A stretch of DNA of 32,682 bases, taken from NCBI GenBank assembly GCA_964558295.1, contig CAZLDQ010000044.1, forward strand, positions 1-32,682, read 5' to 3'. The notes beneath the pieces were generated by a model, which was not told the DNA's origin, made no database searches, and saw nothing but the letters and a program-made list of their open reading frames with translations. The first letter of the stretch is position 1. Each line of letters begins with the position of its first letter. The DNA comes from JBDKTH01 sp964558295 (lineage in GTDB: Bacteria; Planctomycetota; Planctomycetia; Pirellulales; Thermoguttaceae). Of this stretch, positions 1 to 8,334 are shown one piece after another. The position numbers were made by a program, and so were the translations under genes.

Positions 1-52
<52 letters not shown>

Positions 53-76
53 TGGACGGTGGGCCGTGATCTGTAG

Positions 77-117
77 ACTAGCGACGCACTCGTGCGGTGT
101 CGGTGACCTTCGCTAGT
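77..117 (-). terminator. Inverted repeat downstream of the polymerase gene, possible terminator
   Basis: ACTAGCGA at 77-84 is the exact reverse complement of TCGCTAGT at 110-117. The 25-base interior holds a further small inverted repeat, CGCAC/GTGCG at 85-96. On the minus strand this lies about 70 bases past the stop codon of the last gene of the polysaccharide locus, where a terminator would be expected. There is no T-tract after it, so it could equally be a structured element of another kind. Confidence 0.35.
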
Positions 118-188
118 TGCCAACCCCCAGCCCCTAATTCCCGTTTCCCTGAATCCTGAACCCTTCCAAACCTATGATGATGAAACCT

Positions 189-2834
189 CTAATTTGCCCC
201 AGAATAGGCAGGCTGACGGGTGAGCTGTAAGCCTTGGGTGGCGATGGTGTCGACCATGGCGCGGAGGGTTTCGTCGTGGCGTCGGCGCTGGCGGCACCAG
301 GTGAGGTACTTTTCCGCGTCGGCGTAGCGTTTGGCTTGGAAGAGACAGGAGCCAAGGGCGTAATGGATGTCGTAATTGGCGGCGTCCCAGCTTAAGGCCT
401 GTTGCAAGCTGGCAACACATGCATCGACGTCGCCCAATTCACGGTAGGCTTGGGCCGCTTCCAACCAGGCGCGTACCGCTGCGTCATCGGTCAACTTTGC
501 GGCCAAGCGACCTGCAGTTTGGGCATGCGCCGTCAGCGCGGCGGTCAAGTCGTCCGTGCGCCGAAGTTGGCGATAACGGGCTTCCAGGCGGGCGAAGGCG
601 GGAAGGTCTAGGGGAAAGAGTTCCATAAACGCACTGGCTGACATCTGATCGGCCAGCAGGCGAATCAGCCGCTCTTGATGGCGGGGACCGCATTGGAACG
701 AGCGTTGCCAGAAGGCAAACGCCTGTTCGGAGTCGCCGGCCAAATGGGCTTCTTGGCCAATTTCGAAGAGCACGTTGCCGTCCCGCGGACGCACCTGGAA
801 TGCCTGCTGGAGGCAGAGGTCTTTGCTCAGGGCATCTGGCCCGGCGAGGAAGGTCAAGGCCGCCAGGCGAAGGTACATCGCGCCTTGCACCGGGCAGAGT
901 GTGACCGCCAGGCGTGCATGCTCGAAGGCGCGATCGAGGTGTTCCCGCTTGGAGCCGAAGGCTGTGGTTAGCCAAGCGTCAAGTGCTTCCCGCGAGGCAA
1001 ATTGGGAGGCCAACGCGGCGTCGCGCACGTGCCGGGCGTCAAGCCCATTGGGCCCTTGGGCCTGTTGGAACAGGCGGAGATGGACTTCGGCCAGCCGGGC
1101 GTGGGCCAAGGCATGGTTTGGCTGCCAGGCGACGACTTGGGATAAGTCGTGGATCATTGGCACCAAGTCGGTCGCTTGATCCGTCACGCTGCGTTGAAAC
1201 AGGTTACGTCCCTGGGCCAAGGCCCGATGCCAATTCGGCTCGGCGACGACCGCTCCGACAAGACCCGGTCCCGCGAGGCAGGCCACGACCAGTAGGGAGG
1301 GAACCGCCAAAAGCCAAGCGGTCCGTGGAGCCTGGACGACTGGAGGCCGATCGTTGCAACGCACCAGTTGTGCAAGCCGGCAGGCACAGGCCGCCATGAG
1401 CACGACGAGCACCATGCAGCCGGGCACGGTCCAGACCGGATCGACCGCGGCCTGCAAGAGACTGGCCAGTAGACAGGGAAGGATCCCCGCGAAACAGAGC
1501 AGTTCGCGTTGAAAAATCCCAGGATGCCATACAGCCAGACACCAGTAGCCGACCAAGACTATGGCAACGGTCACCAGCAGCAGTCCGGCGATTCCTGTCT
1601 CCATGGCGACTCGCAGATAGCTGGGCTCGCTTTCTGTGTAAGGAAGAGATGGGGAGGCTTGGTGGTCGGGCAGATAGATCGCCTGAACTTGAGCATGGCT
1701 GCCGAGGCCGGTTCCCAGCCAGCGATACTCGACGGCGGCCGTCAGATCCGTGCGCCAGAGACAGCGGCTCGATTGAATGCCGTCGGGCTGAGCGGCTGCG
1801 AGCTGATAGTCATAGATCCCCAGGCTGACGGCCAATAACAGGCCGGCACCCAAGAAGAGCAAAAGCGTTTTTCTTTCGAGCAGTTCGCCCCGGTAGAGGA
1901 TCACTAGGCAGGCCGCGGCGGCCAGGAACATGACGGCGATGGAGCCGCTGGAGCGGGACAAGATGACGGCGAACACGGCGAGCCCCAAGGCGGCGGCCAG
2001 CAGGCCGATGTTGGCTCCGCCACGTTGCAGTGAGCGGCCGGAATGCCAATGCCAGCCCGAACGCCAGGTAGGGTCTTTGGTCAAGCTGTTTTGGAGCCAC
2101 CAGACCAAAGGCCCCAGGGTCAGCACGAGGAAGTGGGCGAAGTAGTCGCGGTTGGGAAAGCTCCCACGGATAGTGTCTGTCGCGGCGTTCAGCGGGTGAT
2201 GGTAACACCAGAAATACGACTCATCGACGGTCACGTACTGCACCAGCCCGAGGGTGGCCATGCCTGCGCCGGCAATCGCTGCGTAGCGGAGCAATCGCTC
2301 CACGTCGTCCGTTTCGCGAATCCGCTGCACGGCAACCAGGAACAACAGGGCGTAGGCCCCGAGCATTAGCAGGCCTCGGGAGGTCTCGGCGGGCGCGAGC
2401 GAGAGGCAGGACCAGACACCCAAGCGGGCGCTGGAGGCAGCCGATGGCGACCAAAGGGGCAGGCTTTCATAGAGGTGGGGAGAAAGGACGCTAATGACGG
2501 CCGAGGGTAAGGGGACCCACTGGAATGCCACTAGGATAACGGCCGCCACCAAGAGGTATTCAGCCGACGACCAGATCCAGTCCGATTGGCCGGTCAGCGC
2601 TTGACGAATGCACCAGCAGGCAGCTACGGCCAGAGCCAATGCGACAAGAATGCACTGTCCAAAGGCCTGGCAACCGCCGGCCAATAACGGCACACTCAAG
2701 ATCGTGGCGGCCAACAGGCCGTCGACGCCGCGAAGCAGAAGAGCGTCCCAAGAACCGCTGGCCGGGGTGTCAAACCGCAGCCATCGACGTACGTCGTCCA
2801 CTTGTCCCCTGAGGCTGGCGTGATTCATGATCAT
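189..2834 (-). CDS. O-antigen polymerase/ligase-like membrane protein (Wzy/WaaL type) with C-terminal TPR-like region
   Basis: Probably polymerises lipid-linked repeat units, or ligates the finished glycan, at the outer face of the inner membrane. The protein is about 881 aa. Many hydrophobic segments fill residues 40-540. The Wzy_C/WaaL signature region is visible: GSFPNRDYFAHFL near 225, SRSSGS near 294, GTGLGS near 375 and EPSYLRVAMETGIAGL near 404-419. The usual HNxY/F of the family reads EPSY here. Residues from about 560 to the end are soluble and rich in A/L/Y helical pairs like TPR repeats, a tail often seen on planctomycete homologues. GTG at 2837, ATG at 2834 and ATG at 2828 are clustered candidate starts; none has a clear Shine-Dalgarno sequence. 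It is the last gene of the locus. A 258-bp spacer separates it from the epimerase gene, so it may have its own promoter, but none was convincing. Confidence 0.85.
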   Translation of the reverse strand: MIMNHASLRGQVDDVRRWLRFDTPASGSWDALLLRGVDGLLAATILSVPLLAGGCQAFGQCILVALALAVAACWCIRQALTGQSDWIWSSAEYLLVAAVILVAFQWVPLPSAVISVLSPHLYESLPLWSPSAASSARLGVWSCLSLAPAETSRGLLMLGAYALLFLVAVQRIRETDDVERLLRYAAIAGAGMATLGLVQYVTVDESYFWCYHHPLNAATDTIRGSFPNRDYFAHFLVLTLGPLVWWLQNSLTKDPTWRSGWHWHSGRSLQRGGANIGLLAAALGLAVFAVILSRSSGSIAVMFLAAAACLVILYRGELLERKTLLLFLGAGLLLAVSLGIYDYQLAAAQPDGIQSSRCLWRTDLTAAVEYRWLGTGLGSHAQVQAIYLPDHQASPSLPYTESEPSYLRVAMETGIAGLLLVTVAIVLVGYWCLAVWHPGIFQRELLCFAGILPCLLASLLQAAVDPVWTVPGCMVLVVLMAACACRLAQLVRCNDRPPVVQAPRTAWLLAVPSLLVVACLAGPGLVGAVVAEPNWHRALAQGRNLFQRSVTDQATDLVPMIHDLSQVVAWQPNHALAHARLAEVHLRLFQQAQGPNGLDARHVRDAALASQFASREALDAWLTTAFGSKREHLDRAFEHARLAVTLCPVQGAMYLRLAALTFLAGPDALSKDLCLQQAFQVRPRDGNVLFEIGQEAHLAGDSEQAFAFWQRSFQCGPRHQERLIRLLADQMSASAFMELFPLDLPAFARLEARYRQLRRTDDLTAALTAHAQTAGRLAAKLTDDAAVRAWLEAAQAYRELGDVDACVASLQQALSWDAANYDIHYALGSCLFQAKRYADAEKYLTWCRQRRRHDETLRAMVDTIATQGLQLTRQPAYSGAN

Positions 2835-3095
2835 CACCGGGCTGGCGCCGCGGAAGGGCAGACATCGAAGGGGAGCGAAGTCGAACGATCACGAGGACAG
2901 GAATTGGTGAGCCGAACATCGCCCACCAAGAGACTCCTACTTACCGGAAATCGGCCGCCGGCTCAAGAGGGATTTGGGATTGGGGATGCCCTAGACTGCG
3001 CATATTACCCATCTTACAAAGTCTTCGAGGTCTTGGGAATTTGAGGTTGATTCAAGGGGGAAGCAGAGGGGACAAGGAGAGACGCAGGACGTGGC

Positions 3096-4247
3096 TCAGG
3101 CTGCACGCAAGGACTTGCCATTGCGGAGTGCAGCGGCCGGTTGGACGAGTACTGCGGCGATGCGTTCGGCGGCGTGGCCATCCCAGAGCGCAGGACAGCG
3201 GCCGTGCTTGTAGGTTCCTTCGAGGACGGCCTGGAGGGATTCGCTGAGCTTTTGGGGGTTGTTGCCCACGAGCGTGCTGGTCCCTTCGTCGACGGTGATT
3301 GGCCGTTCCGTGTTTTCGCGGGTGGTCAGACAGGGGATTCCCAGCGCGGTCGACTCTTCCTGGAGTCCTCCGGAGTCGGTGACGATCACTTTGGCCTGGG
3401 AGGTGAGGGCCAGGAAGTCGAGGTAGCCGGCCGGCGGGAGCAGGCGGATTCCGGGGGCGGCGTCGAGCCGGGCGGCCAGACCGAACTGTTCCAGGCGTTG
3501 CCGGGTGCGGGGGTGAACCGGGAATACAAACGGGAGTTCCCAGGAGACGTCGATCAGCACGTCGAGCAAACGGATTAGATGTACCGGGTTGTCGACGTTC
3601 GAGGGACGATGGAGCGTGACCACGCCGTAGCGGCCCGATTCCAGCGAATGCTGCCGTAGCGTGTCACGGGCGCGGGCTTTGGGTAACAGACGCAGGAGCG
3701 TATCGATCATCACGTTGCCGACCAGGTGAATCCGTTCGGCCGGCTGCCCTTCCCGGCGGAGATTTTGTACGCCGGCCGGCTCGGAGACCAGGAGTGTATC
3801 GGCGACGGCGTCGGTTACCAGGCGGTTGATTTCCTCGGGCATGGAGCGGTCGAAGCTTCGCAGGCCGGCCTCGACATGGGCCACGGGGATTCCGAGTTTG
3901 ACGGCAGCCAGCGTGGCGGCCATCGTGGAGTTGACATCCCCGACAACGATGACCTGGTCAAAGCGGGTTCCGCCGGCCGGCCCTTCATCCAGCACGGCCT
4001 CGAACCGTTCCAAGACGCGGGCGGTCTGAACCCCGTGCTTTCCCGACCCGACTTCTAGACTCACCTCGGGGCGTTTCATTCCCAGTTCCTCGAAGAACAC
4101 GTCCGATAGGCTCGCGTCGTAGTGCTGACCGGTGTGGATCAACACGGGATGGACATGGGGATAAGCCTCCAGGGCCCGGAGCAAAGGGGCCATCTTCATG
4201 AAGTTCGGCCGAGCACCAACGACGCAGGCGAAGTACAAGTCGTTCAT
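3096..4247 (-). CDS. wecB: UDP-N-acetylglucosamine 2-epimerase, non-hydrolysing
   Basis: Interconverts UDP-GlcNAc and UDP-ManNAc in the cytoplasm and so supplies a ManNAc-type precursor for polysaccharide synthesis. At 383 aa it has the normal length of the family. Family motifs are clear: GARPNFMK at 11-18, TGQHYD at 39-44, VGDVNSTMA at 102-110, HVEAGLRSFDRSMPEEINR at 124-142, TLHRPSNVD at 211-219, FPVHPRTR at 242-249, and TDSGGLQEEST followed by TRENTERPITV at 290-319. The start lies 19 bases after the stop of the upstream heparinase-like gene, so the two are very likely co-transcribed. No UDP-ManNAc dehydrogenase (WecC) is in the window, so whether ManNAc is oxidised further is unknown. 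Confidence 0.95.
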   Translation of the reverse strand: MNDLYFACVVGARPNFMKMAPLLRALEAYPHVHPVLIHTGQHYDASLSDVFFEELGMKRPEVSLEVGSGKHGVQTARVLERFEAVLDEGPAGGTRFDQVIVVGDVNSTMAATLAAVKLGIPVAHVEAGLRSFDRSMPEEINRLVTDAVADTLLVSEPAGVQNLRREGQPAERIHLVGNVMIDTLLRLLPKARARDTLRQHSLESGRYGVVTLHRPSNVDNPVHLIRLLDVLIDVSWELPFVFPVHPRTRQRLEQFGLAARLDAAPGIRLLPPAGYLDFLALTSQAKVIVTDSGGLQEESTALGIPCLTTRENTERPITVDEGTSTLVGNNPQKLSESLQAVLEGTYKHGRCPALWDGHAAERIAAVLVQPAAALRNGKSLRAA

Positions 4248-4266
4248 GGGGATGGGATCCTATTGA

Positions 4267-6135
4267 TCACACGGAGAATGATCGGCAAAAGGGTTCAAGT
4301 CGAAGGGTTTGACCAGGTTCCGTCCACTGAAGGACGGGACCGTCGGCGGTTTGTTCCAGCGATGCGGTGCCGTTACTCGGGGCCCACGTCAGGCACCAAG
4401 CACTGGCGGCCGGCAGGGCACTGGACGTTTGCCAACGAATCACGGATGCCTTTTGACGCAAGCCGAGTTGCGGACAATACCAGCTTTCGGCCAGCGTGGC
4501 TAGACCAGGGGTGAGCCATTGCAACCGGAGCGGGGTATCGCCGAGAAGTAACTGGAATTGGGCGTCGGCCACCTGACGCACGGTCACCTCGGGGTGGAGG
4601 TGCAGCCAGGCGGTCAGTTCGTGGGTGGCCCGTCCTTGGGCCCAGTCGACACAGAACCAAGGCCCACCGGGCCGGCAGGCCAGCCAGCGGCCCACGACCG
4701 GCACGCCCAGGCGGCGGTAGGCATTATGCGTTGCCCGGGCCCAGGCGAAGTCGGCTGCATGGCCGGTGACCAGGGGCGAAGGCCATCCCCGGTAGCCCAT
4801 GCGGAAGCGAGACCAGAGGTCGCATTGGGCGTGGCCGTCGATCTGGAGGACGTTATGGGCAGCACTGGTGCGGCAGTAACGCCGCATCGGATCATCGGCG
4901 TAGTTGTAGACGCCGCTATCGACGAAGAGCCGCCGGCCATGGATCGAGGCCTCCAGCGAAAGCAGATCAGCGTGGGCATGGGCTGGCAGGTGGTCGGGGC
5001 CGACGGGGCCGGCGTCGAACAGGAGGAAGTCGTCCCGGTGGCGGTAGACCCAATAGTCGCCAAGCTGCCGGGCGGTGGACGTTGGCGTCAGAGCCGGGGT
5101 AGAACGGTTCAGTTCGGAGGGGATGCGTTGGTCGAGGCAGGAATCGCCCAGCAGGGGAATATGGCCATCGGGATGGAGGATCGTGTGGAGGAAGTGCGCC
5201 ATCTTTGCCGCGGTTTGATGGCACCGATTGGCCAACGCCCCGTCCAGGCCGGCCACGGCATCGCGCACATCGAGAACGGCTTCTAGCATCTGGGCGTGAT
5301 ACATCGGCGACCGTTCAAAATGCTCGCCGTGTGGCAGGATTTGTTCGGCCAGTTCCCGCTCGAGAAGTGTCGATGCCTTCGAGAGCCAGCGGTCCGCCTC
5401 GGGGCCGGCTAAGAAACCCGCGATCAACACCATCGCCCGAAGGTTCTCCAGGAGGTGGTTTCCCCGGACGTCCCATTCCAGATGACGCTGCAAATAGCGG
5501 GCTTGCCAAAGCATGCTGGTGAGAATACGCTGGCGACATTCCGCGTCCGGGGGAGAGGCCAACCAGAGGTGAATCCACACCGGCAGCCGTCGGGAGATGC
5601 AGTACGGATGCCAGGCATCCTGCAGTACGCGAGGGTCGTCGAGCCGGTTGTGTTCGATCCAATCGAGCACCAACGCCCAAGCCTTTTGCAACCTGTCGAC
5701 TCTGCCGGTGGCGAGCCCTTCGGCCGCCAAGTCGAGGAGAAACTCGTGATAGTGGAGATGGAAACGCCACAGGTGAGCGACGCCGGGCCAGGCGGCCAAT
5801 CGCCAATCGACCGGGCCTGGCATCGTGTGTTCTTGATGGAGGAACTCATAACGTCCAGCGGCAATCCGCTCGGCACGCTGACTTGTTTCGGAACCGAAAC
5901 GTTCCTGGAGCTTCCGCCGAGACAGGGCGGTCAACTCGGGGTTGTCACGTATCGACGGCATCACGTCAAGCGGCCGGGAGCAACGCTGGGCCCAGCGTTT
6001 GTGCGTCAGACGGATCTCAGCGGTGCGAACCAGTCGCATCACCAGTTGCGAGGGGCGGTGGTAGCGCAGGATGTACCACCAGCGGAACGCTTTGCGACGC
6101 CAGCCCACGGGATCGGTCTGTTCCTGTTCACTCAT
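4267..6135 (-). CDS. Heparinase II/III family protein (first copy)
   Basis: A putative polysaccharide lyase or a related non-catalytic protein of a polysaccharide locus, 622 aa. The N-terminal half looks like the alpha-helical toroid, with HLWRFHLHYHEFLLDLA near 121-137, GNHLLENLRA at 225-234 and ERSPMYH at 274-280. The C-terminal Hepar_II_III domain has HAHADLLSLE at 386-395, VDSGVYNY at 405-412 and an R-x-Y-x-R-T stretch ending in AHN at 426-428. These carry the His, Tyr and Asn positions typical of the fold. No signal peptide is visible, so export is unexplained. Heparinase-like genes are common inside planctomycete and cyanobacterial exopolysaccharide clusters, where they may trim or modify uronic-acid-containing glycan. 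The gene sits between the two-domain oxidoreductase (17 bases upstream) and wecB. Family assignment is firm; substrate is unknown. Confidence 0.87.
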   Translation of the reverse strand: MSEQEQTDPVGWRRKAFRWWYILRYHRPSQLVMRLVRTAEIRLTHKRWAQRCSRPLDVMPSIRDNPELTALSRRKLQERFGSETSQRAERIAAGRYEFLHQEHTMPGPVDWRLAAWPGVAHLWRFHLHYHEFLLDLAAEGLATGRVDRLQKAWALVLDWIEHNRLDDPRVLQDAWHPYCISRRLPVWIHLWLASPPDAECRQRILTSMLWQARYLQRHLEWDVRGNHLLENLRAMVLIAGFLAGPEADRWLSKASTLLERELAEQILPHGEHFERSPMYHAQMLEAVLDVRDAVAGLDGALANRCHQTAAKMAHFLHTILHPDGHIPLLGDSCLDQRIPSELNRSTPALTPTSTARQLGDYWVYRHRDDFLLFDAGPVGPDHLPAHAHADLLSLEASIHGRRLFVDSGVYNYADDPMRRYCRTSAAHNVLQIDGHAQCDLWSRFRMGYRGWPSPLVTGHAADFAWARATHNAYRRLGVPVVGRWLACRPGGPWFCVDWAQGRATHELTAWLHLHPEVTVRQVADAQFQLLLGDTPLRLQWLTPGLATLAESWYCPQLGLRQKASVIRWQTSSALPAASAWCLTWAPSNGTASLEQTADGPVLQWTEPGQTLRLEPFCRSFSV

Positions 6136-6152
6136 GCGAAAGGCCCGGTGGT

Positions 6153-8327
6153 CTATTTGGCACTCGGGACTGTCACCACCCGTTGCTCTTCAATCGCCTC
6201 GACCACGGCCAGGGTGGCCCGGGTTGTGTTGACGAGGCTTGGGAAACTGATCGGCGATGGACTGCCGCTGGCGACAGCTTCGACGAAGGCTCGCAGTTCC
6301 TCATTGTGTCCTTTATCTTGGGACCAGCGGCGGTAGGTTTTGGCCTGCGGCCCGTAAACCTCCAGACGCCGGAAGTTGTCCAGACGCAGCACGCGGCCTT
6401 CGGAAAAGACTTCCAGGTGTTCTTTGGGATAACTGCTTGCGCCGTTGGCAAAGTAGTTGATCTGGCCCAACGAGCCGTCGGCCATGCGCAGGGTGATCGA
6501 CACGGTGTCGCGATGGTTACCGGGACCGTCGGGACCATGTTTCAGGGCGGCGACTTGGACGATCGGTGACCCACCAGCCAGGAAATGCAACAGGTCGATG
6601 AAGTGGCACGCTTCGCCGCGGATCCGGCCGCCGCCGACCACAGGGTCTTGGGTCCAGTGGGAAGCGGGAATTGCTCCGGCATTGCAGGTGAAGATCATTG
6701 ACAGCGGCTGACGCCGGCCGGCGAGTCGGGCTTGGATTTGTTGAACGAGCGGGGCGAATCGCCGGTTGAACCCGACCATCAGGATCGGCCGCTTGGGGCC
6801 AGACTGGTTGGCATGTTCGTAGGCCTCTTCGATCTGCACCAGCTCCGACTCGCTGAGGCAGAGCGGTTTTTCGACAAACACCGATTTGCCGGCCGCCAGG
6901 GCCTGGACGACCAGCGCGGCGTGGGTGTTGTGCCGGGTGGCGATTACTACGGCGTTGACTTCCGGGTCGTCGAGTACCCGCGCGATTTCGGTGGTACTCT
7001 GTTCGATCTTGAACTTGCGTGCCGCCTGGGCGCCCGTGAAGCCGGTGGACGTGGCCACCCATTTCAGCCGGGCAGCCGTTTTGGCCAGACCGGGGAGGAG
7101 CTTTTGTTGGGTAAACCCGCCGGCGCCGAGCAAGCCCACGACGACGGCTGCTTGCCGGTCGCGTGGCTCATGATGGGACACGACTCGGGCGGTGAGGGCC
7201 TGGCGAGCCGGCTGGTCGGCTGGTTCGGCGTAGGTGAGCACCACGCCGATGACCGACTTAGCCAGGACCATTTCGTAGGCCTTGTTTGCCTCGGAAAACG
7301 GGGTGCGTTGGGAGATCAATGCGTCGACTGAGAGCCGCTTGTCCTGGAGCAGTTGCAGGATGGCTTGGAAGTTGCGTTGCTCGGTCCAGCGGACGAAGCC
7401 CACGGGATAGTCGTGGCCTTGTTCTTCATAGGTCGGGTCATAGCGTCCCGGGCCGTAGGAGCAAGAGACCTGGAAGCTCAATTCTTTTTCGTAAAAGTCG
7501 GACCGCTGGAGATGGAGGCCGGTGACGCCGGTCAGGATGATCCGGCCCCGTTTGCGGCACATCTGGGCGGCCTGGTGCATTAGTTCGTCGCTGCTGGTAG
7601 CGGCGGTGACGAGCACGCCGTCGATGCCTTCCCCATTGGTCAACGCACTGGCGGCCGCCACCGGATCGACGCCCGAGGCGAGGGTCTCTGCCGCTGCGCC
7701 GTAGGTTCGGGCGAGGTCCACGCGTTGGGCGTCGTAGTCGAAGCCGATCACTCGGGCTCCGTGGGCTTTGAGGATTTGCACGGCCAGAAGGCCGATCAGT
7801 CCCAGCCCGAAGACGGCGATCGTTTCGCCCAAGGTCGGCTGGAGCAGGCGAACGCCCTGCAAGGCGATTGCGCCGAGTACAGTGAATACGGCCTCGTCGT
7901 CGCCGACCGTCTCGGGAATCTTGGCGGTCAGGTGCTTGGGCACCATCACCACTTCGGCATGATGACCGTTGGACACGACGCGGTCCCCCACGGCGAATCC
8001 GTCGACGCCCGGTCCCACGGCCAGGATGCGTCCCACGTTGCAGTAGCCCAGCGGCATCGTCTGGTCGAGCTTGGCCATTACGGCCTGGACGGTTTGCAGC
8101 AGGCCGTCGGTGCGGATCTTGTCGAGCACCTGTTTGACTTTTTCCGGTTGTTGCCGGGCTTTGGCCAGATAGCCGGAACGGGCAAAGTCGACGAGCATTC
8201 GTTCCGTGCCCGGGGAGATCAGCGAACAGGTCGTCTGGATCAGCAGGTGGCCCGGCTTGACGCCAGGTGCGGCCACGTCTTCAAAGATGATCTCGCCAGT
8301 CTTCAGGTGTTGGGTAATCTGTTTCAT
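6153..8327 (-). CDS. Two-domain oxidoreductase: zinc-type alcohol dehydrogenase fused to Gfo/Idh/MocA
   Basis: A 724-aa cytoplasmic fusion. Residues about 20-365 form a medium-chain dehydrogenase/reductase with GDRV at 114-117 and the nucleotide motif GLGLIG at 174-179; no structural-zinc cysteine cluster is visible. Residues about 393-720 form a Gfo/Idh/MocA oxidoreductase with GLLGAGG at 398-404, EKP at 486-488 and GEACHFID at 571-578. Both halves use NAD(P). This fusion is a recurrent member of polysaccharide clusters and probably makes or modifies a nucleotide-sugar precursor, but the substrate is not known. The frame stays open upstream to 8699, but that part overlaps the PaaK-like gene. 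ATG 8327 is chosen because it starts just after that gene's stop at 8335 and has GAGG about 6 bases ahead. Confidence 0.9.
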   Translation of the reverse strand: MKQITQHLKTGEIIFEDVAAPGVKPGHLLIQTTCSLISPGTERMLVDFARSGYLAKARQQPEKVKQVLDKIRTDGLLQTVQAVMAKLDQTMPLGYCNVGRILAVGPGVDGFAVGDRVVSNGHHAEVVMVPKHLTAKIPETVGDDEAVFTVLGAIALQGVRLLQPTLGETIAVFGLGLIGLLAVQILKAHGARVIGFDYDAQRVDLARTYGAAAETLASGVDPVAAASALTNGEGIDGVLVTAATSSDELMHQAAQMCRKRGRIILTGVTGLHLQRSDFYEKELSFQVSCSYGPGRYDPTYEEQGHDYPVGFVRWTEQRNFQAILQLLQDKRLSVDALISQRTPFSEANKAYEMVLAKSVIGVVLTYAEPADQPARQALTARVVSHHEPRDRQAAVVVGLLGAGGFTQQKLLPGLAKTAARLKWVATSTGFTGAQAARKFKIEQSTTEIARVLDDPEVNAVVIATRHNTHAALVVQALAAGKSVFVEKPLCLSESELVQIEEAYEHANQSGPKRPILMVGFNRRFAPLVQQIQARLAGRRQPLSMIFTCNAGAIPASHWTQDPVVGGGRIRGEACHFIDLLHFLAGGSPIVQVAALKHGPDGPGNHRDTVSITLRMADGSLGQINYFANGASSYPKEHLEVFSEGRVLRLDNFRRLEVYGPQAKTYRRWSQDKGHNEELRAFVEAVASGSPSPISFPSLVNTTRATLAVVEAIEEQRVVTVPSAK

Positions 8328-8334
8328 GGGGACC

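Noticed and set aside
3002..3007. TAATAT as a -10 box (minus strand) upstream of the polymerase gene
   Set aside because: No -35-like hexamer lies at 16-18 bases from it, so a promoter is not supported.
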